From Crystallibacter sulfonylureivorans_A (GTDB lineage Bacteria > Actinomycetota > Actinomycetes > Actinomycetales > Micrococcaceae), in NCBI RefSeq assembly GCF_047607445.1, contig NZ_JBLKRT010000009.1, positions 57,893 through 121,892 on the forward strand: a stretch of DNA of 64,000 nt. Direction: 5' to 3'. The translations under genes were made by a program, and so were the position numbers. This document shows positions 40,904 to 49,045 of this stretch, one piece after another (position 1 is the stretch's first letter; every line of letters starts with the position of its first letter). Below the pieces are notes generated by a model. That model was not told the DNA's origin and did no database searches. It saw only the letters and a list, made by a program, of their open reading frames with translations.

Positions 40904-41575
40904 TCAACCGACGAGCACCAGGAAAATGTTGCCCCGGCTCGAAGCACCAGCCAGGTTGGTGGCGTCGGACGGTGCCGCAGCCACTACCACCAGCCCGTCA
41001 GGCTCCTGGGAGCCGAGCAGCGTCGGTGAGGCACCGCCGTCGTCGGCTTTCCAGAGCACCGGGACGGCGCGTGCCAAGACCGTCGATCCCGCGGGCTCAT
41101 CGAATCCGTTGCCGCTGCTGAGGACGATGTGCACCAGTTGGCCGGGGGAGACCAACTGGACGGTGGAGGGGTCTGCGGGACGAACCGGCACGGCCACCGT
41201 TCCTTGGGGCGCTCCCGACAACAGGCCAGGCCCGACGATGGAGGTGTCGAAAACCGGCGAACCCGCCCGCAGGGCGGTGGCCAGGCGCTGGCCGACCAGC
41301 GGCCGGGTGCTGGCCGCGCTGCCGGCCGGAACGGCACCTTCCGGCAGCTGGGCCAGGGCGAGGTCTGCCGCGGACAACACGGTGCCGGCCGGAAGATCCG
41401 CCGCGGCGACCACCACGGCGTCGGTAGGCGGCGGCGCGGGGGTGAAGTGATGAACCACCAGGGCGGCAGCGGCGCAGAGCAGCAGGGCGGCCATCAGCCG
41501 GTAGTGCCGGCGGAGGATCCTCCGTGGCATTAGGGCAAGGCGGGCGGTGCGGCTGGGTGCTGCGTCGTGGGGCAT
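40904..41575 (-). CDS. SAF-domain protein (CpaB/RcpC-like)
   Basis: A 223-residue membrane-anchored protein. A basic N-terminus with RRILRRHYRLMAALLLCAAAALVVHHF gives one transmembrane segment near residues 24-43. It is followed outside by a SAF domain (VVVAAADLPAGTVLSAADLALAQLPEG, about 54-80) and the rest of an RcpC-like region ending in NIFLVLVG. Such proteins belong to Flp/tight-adherence pilus assembly, but no other pilus gene is next to it, so the role here is open. It lies downstream of fmdB behind a terminator hairpin. Confidence 0.8.
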   Translation of the reverse strand: MPHDAAPSRTARLALMPRRILRRHYRLMAALLLCAAAALVVHHFTPAPPPTDAVVVAAADLPAGTVLSAADLALAQLPEGAVPAGSAASTRPLVGQRLATALRAGSPVFDTSIVGPGLLSGAPQGTVAVPVRPADPSTVQLVSPGQLVHIVLSSGNGFDEPAGSTVLARAVPVLWKADDGGASPTLLGSQEPDGLVVVAAAPSDATNLAGASSRGNIFLVLVG

Positions 41576-41618
41576 GCAGCCACGCTACGACCAGCGTCCC
41601 GTGCAAAGCAGCAGGCAG

Positions 41619-41644
41619 GGCAGCGCTGTGGACACAGCGCTGCC
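41619..41644 (-). terminator. Terminator between fmdB-like and SAF genes
   Basis: GGCAGCGCTGT and ACAGCGCTGCC form a perfect 11-bp stem with loop GGAC, about 50 bases after the end of the FmdB gene. Confidence 0.65.
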
Positions 41645-41691
41645 GCTGTAGAGGTGTGTAGGAAAAGCGGCGGTCGCCCGTCCGCGGCTGC

Positions 41692-42006
41692 TTAGCTGGC
41701 GGCTGCGGCAGGCGCCGGAGCCGAGGCAGCGGCGGGCTTGGCCGGTTCTGCGGCAGCGGCCGGCTTGGCGGCTTCCGTACCACCGTTTGAACCGGAGGAG
41801 GCCGCAGGAAGGGAGCTGGCCTTGGAGGTGTCGCGGGAGTCCGTGCGGTAGAAGCCCGAGCCCTTGAAGACGACGCCCACGCTGTTGAACTTCTTGCGCA
41901 GGTTGCCGCCGCATTCGGGGCAGACGGTCAGCGAATCATCGCTAAAGGACTGCTGGATATCGAAGGCGTGGGAGCAGTCTTTGCAGGCGTAGGCGTACGT
42001 GGGCAC
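41692..42006 (-). CDS. FmdB-family zinc-ribbon protein
   Basis: A 104-residue regulator-like protein. The first half is the FmdB zinc ribbon: PTYAYACKDCSHAFDIQQSFSDD with CxxC at about 9-12, and CPECGGNLRKKF with the second pair near 31-34, then GVVFKGSGFYRTD. The second half is an Ala/Pro/Lys-rich tail with AAKPA-type repeats. The function of these proteins is not established. The GTG at 42006 has AGGAGG eight bases upstream. An earlier in-frame start lacks one. Confidence 0.88.
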   Translation of the reverse strand: MPTYAYACKDCSHAFDIQQSFSDDSLTVCPECGGNLRKKFNSVGVVFKGSGFYRTDSRDTSKASSLPAASSGSNGGTEAAKPAAAAEPAKPAAASAPAPAAAAS

Positions 42007-42088
42007 TGTGGTTCCTCCTGAAAACTCGGCCTGGAGCAGAACGGTGCCTGACCCAAAAGCTGGCACTCACATGCTCCGAGTGCCAATT

Positions 42089-42721
42089 CTACACCCTCCG
42101 GCTGCCGAACCAGGTCCAGCCGTCGGGAGTCACCACGCCGTCCAGCGGAGCATCGAGTGCAGTGAACTCGAAGGTGCCGGCGGGCACGAGTTCGTCGGAG
42201 TAGAAGAGCCCCACAACCCTCGGGCGGTCGGCGCCGTCGGGCAGTGAGGCCAGGAAGCGGTCATAGTAGCCGCCGCCTTGGCCCATCCGGTTGCCATCGG
42301 TGTCTACGGCCAAGCCGGGAATCAGCAGCAGCGGAAGTCCGGCCATGATCTCCGGCCCAAAGCGCTCTCCCACCGGCTCGTCCACCCAGGCCCGGGGACT
42401 GCGTGCCAACTCCACGCCGGTGAACCAGCGGGCCCAGCTGAGCCGGTAGCCCGGTTCGCAGATGGGGACGACTACGTGGTAGCCGGCGTCTTCCAGGGCA
42501 GGCAGCAGCGTCCGGGTCGACGGCTCAGAACCGACGGAGAGGTACGCGGGAACGGTGGTGCCGGCCGGGATCTTCAGCTGCTGCAGGCCATCCAGCACCT
42601 GCTGCGCGAAGGCGCTTCCGGCCCGAAGCCGGTCCTCGGCCGGGCGCTCGGTGCGGCGGGTGCGGAAGAAAGCACGGGCCGTGTCCTTGTCCATGCGGGT
42701 CAGCTTCTCCATGGCCGCCAT
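42089..42721 (-). CDS. 5-formyltetrahydrofolate cyclo-ligase
   Basis: A 210-residue enzyme that turns 5-formyl-THF into 5,10-methenyl-THF with ATP. Seen: RAFFRTRRTERPAEDR near the N-terminus, PAYLSVGSEPSTRTLLPAL, and the ATP-binding MGQGGGYYDRFLASL near 150. The ATG at 42721 is preceded by AAAGGA. A longer frame would overlap the divergent galU start. The region between the two starts is only 58 bases and holds both promoters. Confidence 0.9.
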   Translation of the reverse strand: MAAMEKLTRMDKDTARAFFRTRRTERPAEDRLRAGSAFAQQVLDGLQQLKIPAGTTVPAYLSVGSEPSTRTLLPALEDAGYHVVVPICEPGYRLSWARWFTGVELARSPRAWVDEPVGERFGPEIMAGLPLLLIPGLAVDTDGNRMGQGGGYYDRFLASLPDGADRPRVVGLFYSDELVPAGTFEFTALDAPLDGVVTPDGWTWFGSRRV

Positions 42722-42767
42722 CTTAATTCCTTTCCCCGCAATCGGCTTGCCGAACAGCTTCGTTCGG

Positions 42768-42773
42768 TACTCT
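42768..42773 (+). promoter_or_regulatory. -10 element of a leaderless galU promoter
   Basis: TACTCT is followed by six bases and the ATG at 42780. Confidence 0.55.
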
Positions 42774-42779
42774 GAATCC

Positions 42780-43682
42780 ATGACGTCTCACAGTGCGGTA
42801 CGCAAAGCAGTCATTCCGGCCGCCGGCCTGGGAACCCGTTTCCTGCCAGCCACCAAGGCGATGCCCAAGGAGATGCTGCCCGTCGTGGACAAGCCGGCCA
42901 TCCAGTACGTGGTCGAAGAAGCCGTCCGCGCCAACCTGAGCGACGTCATGGTGATCACCGGACGCAACAAGCGGCCGCTCGAGGACCACTTTGACCGGGT
43001 TCCCAATATCGAGCAGATCCTGGAAGAGAAGGGCGATCTGGAAAAGCTCGCCGCGGTTCGCGCTGCCTCGGAACTGGCGGACATCCACTATCTGCGCCAA
43101 GGCGACCCGCTGGGGCTCGGCCATGCCGTGCTGCGGTCGCGCCAGCATGTGGGCCACGAGCCGTTCGCCGTGCTCCTCGGCGACGACCTGATCGACGAAC
43201 ACGACAACCTGCTGACCCAGATGATCGAGGTCCAGCAGCAGACCGGCGGCTCCGTGGTCGCCCTGATGGAAGTGGACCCGGCGCAGATCAGTGCCTATGG
43301 CTGCGCCGACATCACCCCGGTGGGGGACGGCAGCTACGTTCGGATCAACGAACTGGTGGAAAAGCCCGCGCCCGGCGAAGCTCCGTCCAATCTGGCCGTA
43401 ATCGGCCGCTATGTACTGCACCCGGCCGTCTTTGACGTGCTCGAGGAGACGAAGCCGGGCCGCGGCGGTGAAATCCAATTGACCGATGCCCTTGAAGTGC
43501 TGGCCGGCAGGGACGGCGACGGCGGAGGCGTCTATGGCGTGGTCTTCTCCGGACGCCGTTACGACACCGGCGACAAGCTGAGCTACCTCAAAGCAGTGGT
43601 GACAATAGCCTCCGAGCGGGAGGATATCGGCACGGAACTGCGGGGCTGGCTGAAAGAGTTCGTCGACGGTACCTGCGACTGA
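42780..43682 (+). CDS. galU: UTP-glucose-1-phosphate uridylyltransferase
   Basis: Makes UDP-glucose from UTP and glucose-1-phosphate for glycan and cell-envelope synthesis. Seen: AVIPAAGLGTRFLPATKAMPKEMLPVVDKPAIQYVVEEAV at the N-terminus (nucleotide-binding), PFAVLLGDDLI near 125 and the sugar-binding RYVLHPAVFDVLE. The length of 300 residues is standard. The start is fixed by the -10 element. rimJ-like and sepX-like genes follow, a well-known actinobacterial neighbourhood, here without the moeA/glp gene that often stands between galU and rimJ. Confidence 0.95.
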   Translation: MTSHSAVRKAVIPAAGLGTRFLPATKAMPKEMLPVVDKPAIQYVVEEAVRANLSDVMVITGRNKRPLEDHFDRVPNIEQILEEKGDLEKLAAVRAASELADIHYLRQGDPLGLGHAVLRSRQHVGHEPFAVLLGDDLIDEHDNLLTQMIEVQQQTGGSVVALMEVDPAQISAYGCADITPVGDGSYVRINELVEKPAPGEAPSNLAVIGRYVLHPAVFDVLEETKPGRGGEIQLTDALEVLAGRDGDGGGVYGVVFSGRRYDTGDKLSYLKAVVTIASEREDIGTELRGWLKEFVDGTCD

Positions 43683-43710
43683 GCGCCGCTCGACCGCAAA
43701 AGATTTTCAC

Positions 43711-44346
43711 ATGGCTTATGGCGCGGCGATCTGGCCGGCGACACTGGAGTGCGGGGATTTGTCGCTGCGCCCCATCCGCTACCGGGACAGGCACGAGTGG
43801 ATGGCGGTCCGGCGCCGCAATGCACGCTGGCTGGAGCCATGGGAGGCCTCGAACCCGGCTCCGGGCGGCTATCTGCCCGCGTTCTCCGAGATGGTCCGCT
43901 CCCTCAAGCACCAGGCGCGGATGGCCATGGCGCTGCCCTGGGTCATCACGGAGCTGCAGCCGGGAAGGCCCAAGCCGGCGCTGATCGGGCAGCTCACGGT
44001 CTCCGGCATCACCTGGGGGTCCGCGATGTCCGCGACCCTGGGTTACTGGGTGGATGAGGCATGCGCCGGACGCGGGATAGCGCCGACGGCGGTGGCCATG
44101 GCTACCGACCATTGTTTCCAGACGTTGGGGCTGCATCGGATGGAGATCAATATCCGGCCGGAGAACCGGGCCAGCCTCCGCGTGGTGGAGAAGCTCGGTT
44201 TCCGGGACGAGGGCCTGCGTCCGCGGTACCTGCATATCAACGGCGCGTGGGCGGACCATCGCAGCTTTGCGCTCACCGCCGAGGAAGTTCCGGGTGGCCT
44301 GCTGGCCCGCTGGCTGGAGCACGGGGACGTCGGGTTGACGCCATAA
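43711..44346 (+). CDS. RimJ-like GNAT acetyltransferase
   Basis: A 211-residue N-acetyltransferase of the RimJ/RimL group. Seen: LSLRPIRYRDRHEWMAVRRRNARWLEPWE at the N-terminus, GYWVDEACAGRGIAPTAVAMATDHCF (acetyl-CoA loop, about residues 111-136), and EINIRPENRASLRVVEKLGFRDEG. In this position actinobacteria usually carry such a gene; acetylation of ribosomal protein S5 is the guess from name only. The ribosome binding site is weak. The stop codon lies in the first of two imperfect 22-base tandem repeats. Confidence 0.87.
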   Translation: MAYGAAIWPATLECGDLSLRPIRYRDRHEWMAVRRRNARWLEPWEASNPAPGGYLPAFSEMVRSLKHQARMAMALPWVITELQPGRPKPALIGQLTVSGITWGSAMSATLGYWVDEACAGRGIAPTAVAMATDHCFQTLGLHRMEINIRPENRASLRVVEKLGFRDEGLRPRYLHINGAWADHRSFALTAEEVPGGLLARWLEHGDVGLTP

Positions 44347-44369
44347 GGACGTGGGGCTGACACCATAAA
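44326..44369. repeat. Imperfect 22-bp tandem repeat at the end of the rimJ-like gene
   Basis: Copies at 44326-44347 and 44348-44369 differ at four positions. Each contains GACGT and CCATAA. The first TAA is the stop of the acetyltransferase. The second copy looks like a duplicated gene end. Confidence 0.65.
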
Positions 44370-44449
44370 GCAGCGCAGGGCGGAATCGTTATCCGACACA
44401 CCGTGAAGAATGCCGCACCCGGCATGCTCAAGCTCATACGGTTTTGAGA

Positions 44450-45412
44450 GTGGACATTCAGAGCTCTGTGATCTTGGCGGTCATCGTCGGGCTGTGGTTT
44501 GTCTGGGTAGGACCGTACCTGTTCCGCGGAGGATTCCGGCCCGCGATGGCTGAACCGGCGGCGGGGCACGCAGCAGCACCACTAGTTTCAATACCCGCAA
44601 CCGCCTCCAGCGGCAACCAGGGGATCATCATGGAATACAACGCACAGCCGGCACCGTCGACGTCGTCGTCCGTGCAGCAGCCCTCCCGGCAGTCCGCCGG
44701 GCAGCCCCAGTTCCGGATTCGCTACGGCCGGACCGCCTTGGCACTCACCGGAGTTGTGGCCTTGGTGGTCTTCGTTGCTGGCGGTGTCCTTGCCCTGGCT
44801 GGCGCTGCTTCGGGCCAGATTCCTGGCTTCGCGCTGCTGGCGGCCGTCGCCGTCGTCGTCATCCTGCGCTCACTGGCCATCCGCGACCGCAAAAACCGTG
44901 CCGCGGCGCGTGCCGACCGGGCGGCCCGCGCGGCATCGGCGTCGCAGGCCGCCGGCGTGAAGACGCCCGCCCGGCCCACCCAGCTGTTCGACGGGGCCGC
45001 CACCGACCAGCCGGCGTCGGAAACCGCACCAGCGGAACCTGCGCCGTTGACGGCCGCCGAACTGCGCGAGCGAGCGTTGAAGGTTGCCGCAGAGGCCGGC
45101 GATACGGTTGCGCCGGCCACGACGTCCGGGACGCCCTGGCAGCCCGTGGATGTACCCAAACCGACTTATGTGGCCGCCGCCAAGGCCAACCGTCCGGCGC
45201 CCGCTCCGCTGCCAGCCCCGGAAATCAAGAAACCGCAGGTCAAGACCTCGATCAAACAGACTGTAGCCCAGCGGACCGAAGAGGCTGCCGCACAGCGGAG
45301 CGCAGAGGCCGCCGGCCAGCACGCCGAGGCCACCCCGGCCGAGGCCTCCGGCCAGGCACCCGCAACCAACCGGTTGAACCTCGACGACGTGTTGCAGCGC
45401 CGCAGGGCCTGA
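44450..45412 (+). CDS. SepX/GlpR-like actinobacterial division membrane protein
   Basis: A 320-residue membrane protein. One segment at the very N-terminus (SSVILAVIVGLWFVWVGPYLFRGG, about 5-28) and two adjacent ones near residues 98-140 (LALTGVVALVVFVAGGVLALAG; IPGFALLAAVAVVVILRSLAI) flank a disordered loop. A long Ala/Pro/Glu-rich cytosolic tail follows. This layout, the AVIVGLW-P-R opening and the place after galU and rimJ match SepX of Streptomyces and GlpR of Corynebacterium, which organise the division site. The primary sequence is divergent, so the call is by synteny and topology. The GTG 44450 is seven bases after TACGGT (44437-44442), a leaderless-type -10. Confidence 0.65.
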   Translation: MDIQSSVILAVIVGLWFVWVGPYLFRGGFRPAMAEPAAGHAAAPLVSIPATASSGNQGIIMEYNAQPAPSTSSSVQQPSRQSAGQPQFRIRYGRTALALTGVVALVVFVAGGVLALAGAASGQIPGFALLAAVAVVVILRSLAIRDRKNRAAARADRAARAASASQAAGVKTPARPTQLFDGAATDQPASETAPAEPAPLTAAELRERALKVAAEAGDTVAPATTSGTPWQPVDVPKPTYVAAAKANRPAPAPLPAPEIKKPQVKTSIKQTVAQRTEEAAAQRSAEAAGQHAEATPAEASGQAPATNRLNLDDVLQRRRA

Positions 45413-45431
45413 CCTGCCCCTGAAAGCGACC

Positions 45432-45457
45432 GCGGCCTGCCCAACCGGGCGGGCCGC
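45432..45457 (+). terminator. Terminator after the sepX-like gene
   Basis: GCGGCC-T-GCCC pairs with GGGC-G-GGCCGC (one T-G pair), loop AACC, followed by a T-containing stretch (ACTTTCT). It begins 20 bases after the stop. Confidence 0.65.
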
Positions 45458-45507
45458 AGTACTTTCTGGTCCGCCTTCCGTGCCCGTACCGAGCGGCGGA
45501 GGCCGCA

Positions 45508-46734
45508 ATGGTGTGCAATGGAACCATGGAGTCACCACAACCGGACGTGATGGCGGCAGAGACCGCCGGGATCGACCTGCTGGAAAGCCCCGGGATGCGC
45601 GAGCCGCTGGAGCTGGCCGTCGCCACGCTCGGCGGCAGCGTCCAATCCTGGCAGTTGGCCAAACTGCAGCACCGCCCGGGGGCCGGCGCGACCGGCATCT
45701 ACACCGTGCGGCTTCGGGGCAACGACGGCGGCGAGCGGACCGAGTACGTCTGCGTCACCACCGCCGCGGTGCCCGAATGCGGCCTGCCGCTGGTGCGCCT
45801 CGACGGCGGAGCCGTCCCGTTGACCGCCTGGCTATACCCGTCCGACCCGGTGCTGGTCGGCTTGCCGGCGGCCTGCGACCCTGCTGCAGTAGGCCGCAGT
45901 GTCTTCGGCGGCGGAGGAGCGGAGCTGCGGATGGTCAGCTACCGGCCGCTGCGCCGGGCCGTTCTGGAAGCGGAACAGGGCGGCCACAAGGTCTTTTTGA
46001 AGGTGCTGCGGCCGGACCGGGCGGTCCAGTTGCTCCGCCGGCACCATCTGTTGACCGACGCGGGCCTGCCGGCTCCGGTTGCCACCGCCGGCCCTGCGGA
46101 CGGCGTAGTGGTGTTGACGGAGGCGACGGGAACTCCCTTGGCCCGGGCCATCATGAACGACGGCGCCGCGGCCCTGGCACCGGAAACCCTCCTCGACCTG
46201 CTGAAGTCCCTCCCGCCGGGCGTCGTGGAGCTCTCACGGCGTCCGGCGTGGGCCGAGCGCGCCGCCGACTACGCGAAGGCGGCGGCTGCGGTGCTTCCCG
46301 ACGAGCAGGACCGGATTTTTGCCCTCGCCGGCCGGGTAGAAGAGCTGCTGGCCTCCACCGATGCCGGTCCGGTGGTCCCCACCCACGGGGACTTCTACGA
46401 AGCCAACCTGATGGTGGACGGCGGCCGGATCACCGGCCTGATGGACGTGGACTCGCTCGGGCCGGGCCATCTGGTGGACGACCTGGCCTGCTTCCTCGGG
46501 CATCTGGCCGTGCTGCCGGCGGTTCACGCCGGCTACGTGCACGTGCCGGCGGCCCTGGAACGTTTCGCCGCGGTCTTCGACACCGTGGTGGACCCGGCCG
46601 GGCTGCGCGGCCGGGCAGCCGGCGTGGCGCTGTCGCTGGTCGCCGGGGCCAAGACCGCCGGCGAGGGGCACGATTGGCAGCAGGACGCGCTGCAGCGGCT
46701 CGCCATCGCCGAGGGGCTGGCCGCGGAGGCCTGA
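45508..46734 (+). CDS. Aminoglycoside phosphotransferase-fold kinase
   Basis: A 408-residue kinase-like protein. The N-terminal lobe is unusual in length (about 170 residues). The central part has KVFLKVLRP with the probable ATP lysine. The catalytic HGDFYEANLMVD (about residues 293-304) and MDVDSLGPGH (about 311-320) are the Brenner and DxD motifs of this fold. The substrate is not known. It could be a small-molecule or antibiotic kinase, but nothing nearby says which. The ATG at 45508 has GGAGG five bases upstream. It converges on the response-regulator gene with six bases between the stops. Confidence 0.82.
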   Translation: MVCNGTMESPQPDVMAAETAGIDLLESPGMREPLELAVATLGGSVQSWQLAKLQHRPGAGATGIYTVRLRGNDGGERTEYVCVTTAAVPECGLPLVRLDGGAVPLTAWLYPSDPVLVGLPAACDPAAVGRSVFGGGGAELRMVSYRPLRRAVLEAEQGGHKVFLKVLRPDRAVQLLRRHHLLTDAGLPAPVATAGPADGVVVLTEATGTPLARAIMNDGAAALAPETLLDLLKSLPPGVVELSRRPAWAERAADYAKAAAAVLPDEQDRIFALAGRVEELLASTDAGPVVPTHGDFYEANLMVDGGRITGLMDVDSLGPGHLVDDLACFLGHLAVLPAVHAGYVHVPAALERFAAVFDTVVDPAGLRGRAAGVALSLVAGAKTAGEGHDWQQDALQRLAIAEGLAAEA

Positions 46735-46740
46735 GCCGGC

Positions 46741-47409
46741 CTAGGCGTCCGGCACCAGCCGATAGCCCATGCCCCGGACGGTAGCGAACTTCTCCGCCCC
46801 CAGCTTGTTGCGCAGATAGCGGACGTAGACGTCCACCACGTTGGATCCGGGATCGAAGTCATATCCCCAAACCCGGGAGAGCAGCTGTTCGCGGCTGAGG
46901 ACCTGGCCCGGGTTGCGCAGGAACGCCTCGGCGAGGGCGAACTCCCGCGCGGAGAGATCCACCTCCCGGTCGCCCACGCTGGCCCGGCGGGTCCGCAGGT
47001 CCAGGCTCAGGGTGCCGCTGCTCAGGCTGGCCAGGTCAGCCGGCTGCGCCTCGGTCCGCAGCCGCAGCCGTACCCGGGCCAGCAGCTCTTCGAACCGGAA
47101 CGGCTTGGACATGTAGTCGTTCGCGCCGTTCTCCAGCCCGGCGACCGTGTCATCCACCGAGCTGCGGGCGGTGAGGATGATGACCGGAGTGTCGTTCCGG
47201 CCCTCGCGCAGCCGCCGCAACACGGTGAAACCGTCCTGGTCCGGCAACCCCAGATCGAGGATGACCAGTTCGAAGTCTCCGGTCATGGCCAGTTGGTAGC
47301 CTTCCCGGCCCGTGCCGACCACGGTGGGCACATAGCCGGCCGCCTTCAACCCCTTGGCCACGAAGGAGCTAATCCTGTCCTCGTCCTCGATGATCAGAAT
47401 CTGGCCCAC
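46741..47409 (-). CDS. Response regulator, OmpR/PhoB family
   Basis: A 222-residue regulator. The receiver domain has IIEDEDR with the acidic pocket, the phospho-acceptor Asp52 in VILDLGLPD, LTARSS and a conserved Lys in MSKPFRFEELL. The winged-helix domain covers about residues 130-220 (LSAREFALAEAFLRNPGQVLSREQLLSRVWG; VVDVYVRYLRNKLG; VRGMGYRLV). The GTG at 47409 overlaps the kinase gene end by 16 bases. It is the last gene of a three-gene operon and probably binds the 7-4-7 repeat at 49421-49438. Confidence 0.93.
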   Translation of the reverse strand: MGQILIIEDEDRISSFVAKGLKAAGYVPTVVGTGREGYQLAMTGDFELVILDLGLPDQDGFTVLRRLREGRNDTPVIILTARSSVDDTVAGLENGANDYMSKPFRFEELLARVRLRLRTEAQPADLASLSSGTLSLDLRTRRASVGDREVDLSAREFALAEAFLRNPGQVLSREQLLSRVWGYDFDPGSNVVDVYVRYLRNKLGAEKFATVRGMGYRLVPDA

Positions 47410-49034
47410 GCTGTTAACTCCTTGTCCGCGGCCTCCTCCGGCCGCCCGGTGATCACGATGGTGAAGGTTGAGCCGGCGCCCGGGGCGGAGGCCAGTTCCA
47501 CGGTGCCGCCGTGCGCTGCCGAAATGGCGCTGACGATGGTCAGGCCCAAGCCCGACCCTTCTGCCCGTGTCCCGTTGCTGCCCCGGGTGAAGCGGTCAAA
47601 GATCCGGCCTTGGTCCTCGGGAAGGATGCCGGTTCCTTCGTCCCGGACCCACAGCCGCAGTTCGTCGCCCCGCGCGGCCGATCCGATGGCCACGGTGGAA
47701 CCGGGCTCGGAGAACTTGGCGGCGTTGGCCACCAGTTGGAGCCACGCCTGGGTGATCCGCCGGCTGTCGAGCGGCCAGCGGATTTCCGCGCGGGCATCGA
47801 CCATCCACCGGCGCTCACCCAGGGCGCGTGCCTTGTCCAGGACGTCGTCCGTCAGCTGGCCGACTTCCACACCGGCCAGGCTGACGAAACCCGGGCGCTC
47901 TGCCTTGGCCAGCAGGACCAGATCGTCCACCAGCAGGCGCATCCGGTCCAACTCGTCCAGCGCGATTCCGCGAACGGAGTCCACATCGGCCGGGTCGTGC
48001 GAGTCCTGCAGCTCCAAGTGTCCCTGCAGGATGGTGATTGGGGTTCGCAGTTCGTGCCCGACGTCATCGAGCAGCTGTCGCTGCGCCGTCATCGACCCCT
48101 CCAAGCGGTCAAGCATGTCGTTAAAAGTGCGGGACAGTTCGGAGATGTCGTCGTTGCCGCTGACCGGAATCCGCTGGGTCAGGTCCGCGTCGGTGATCTG
48201 CTGTGCGGTTTCGCGCACCAGCCGGACCGGGGCGAGTAGCCGTCCGGCCAAAAGCCAGCCGACGCCGCCGATTAGTACCAACGAACCGAAACCGATCAGC
48301 GCGTAGGTAACGAAGATGTCTCCCAGTTGCCGCAGTTCGGCGTCATAGTCGTAAGCCAAAACAAATGTGCTCTGGGCCGGGTCCGACGACAACTGAACGG
48401 GCACGGTCACCACCCGGTAGGCGGTCAGCGGCGTCCGCACTGTCGCCAGCATGACCCGGTCGGACACGCCGGTCTGTGTGCCGAGGCGGGCCACCAGTTC
48501 GGCATCCTGCTCCAGCCGCAGCTGGACGGAGGGACTCGCGGTGTAGGTCACTTGCCCGTCGACCAGGCCGAGCATGCCTTCGTTGGTTGCCGGCAGGGTC
48601 CGTTGCATCGCGAGGAAGACCAGCCGGCTGGCTTGTGTGAAAGGTTCCCCCGTTTCCGGGTCGATGCCCGTTTCGGCCAGCGTCTTGAATTCGGTCACGC
48701 TGCGCTGCAGCGAATCGTCGATGCGCTGGACAATGTGTGCCCGCTGCAAGGCGAAGGCAACCGACCCGGCAACCAGCAGACCCAGCGCGGAGAGTGCGAG
48801 CACGGCGGCCAGTATCCGTACCCGGACCGAAAGCCCGCCGGGAGGACTATGCACGGCCGCCGGAATGGCCGGTGCCGGAAAGGGCGGAGCTGGAAGGCCC
48901 GGTGCCGGAATGGCCGGCGCTGGAATGCCCGGCGTCGGAATGCCCGCCTGCACAGCGGTCGGCACGCCCGCCGGACCAGCCGGCGTCGGCGTGGTGCCGG
49001 GGCCAGTCCCGCAGATTGGCCGGTGCAGCCGCAC
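47394..49034 (-). CDS. Sensor histidine kinase with Pro-rich N-terminal extension
   Basis: A 546-residue kinase. Residues about 20-62 form a Pro/Ala/Ile-rich cytosolic extension of PAPxxPAP-type repeats. One transmembrane segment follows (about 73-95), then an extracellular sensor of ~145 residues, a second segment (about 242-265), HAMP (266-318), HisKA with His327 in DDVGHELRTP, and HATPase with VANAAKF, DEGTGILPED and GSGLGLTIV. The start is uncertain. The upstream neighbour ends 11 bases before the GTG at 49034, and another GTG near residue 61 is possible. Partner of the response regulator downstream. Confidence 0.9.
   Translation of the reverse strand: MRLHRPICGTGPGTTPTPAGPAGVPTAVQAGIPTPGIPAPAIPAPGLPAPPFPAPAIPAAVHSPPGGLSVRVRILAAVLALSALGLLVAGSVAFALQRAHIVQRIDDSLQRSVTEFKTLAETGIDPETGEPFTQASRLVFLAMQRTLPATNEGMLGLVDGQVTYTASPSVQLRLEQDAELVARLGTQTGVSDRVMLATVRTPLTAYRVVTVPVQLSSDPAQSTFVLAYDYDAELRQLGDIFVTYALIGFGSLVLIGGVGWLLAGRLLAPVRLVRETAQQITDADLTQRIPVSGNDDISELSRTFNDMLDRLEGSMTAQRQLLDDVGHELRTPITILQGHLELQDSHDPADVDSVRGIALDELDRMRLLVDDLVLLAKAERPGFVSLAGVEVGQLTDDVLDKARALGERRWMVDARAEIRWPLDSRRITQAWLQLVANAAKFSEPGSTVAIGSAARGDELRLWVRDEGTGILPEDQGRIFDRFTRGSNGTRAEGSGLGLTIVSAISAAHGGTVELASAPGAGSTFTIVITGRPEEAADKELTAWARF
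48862..48949. repeat. Degenerate 15-bp repeats encoding the kinase Pro-rich stretch
   Basis: About six tandem copies of a 15-base unit similar to GGAATGGCCGGTGCC encode I-P-A-P-A/G type pentapeptides of the kinase N-terminus. Copies differ at several positions. Confidence 0.65.
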
Positions 49035-49045
49035 CGGCTCGGGTA

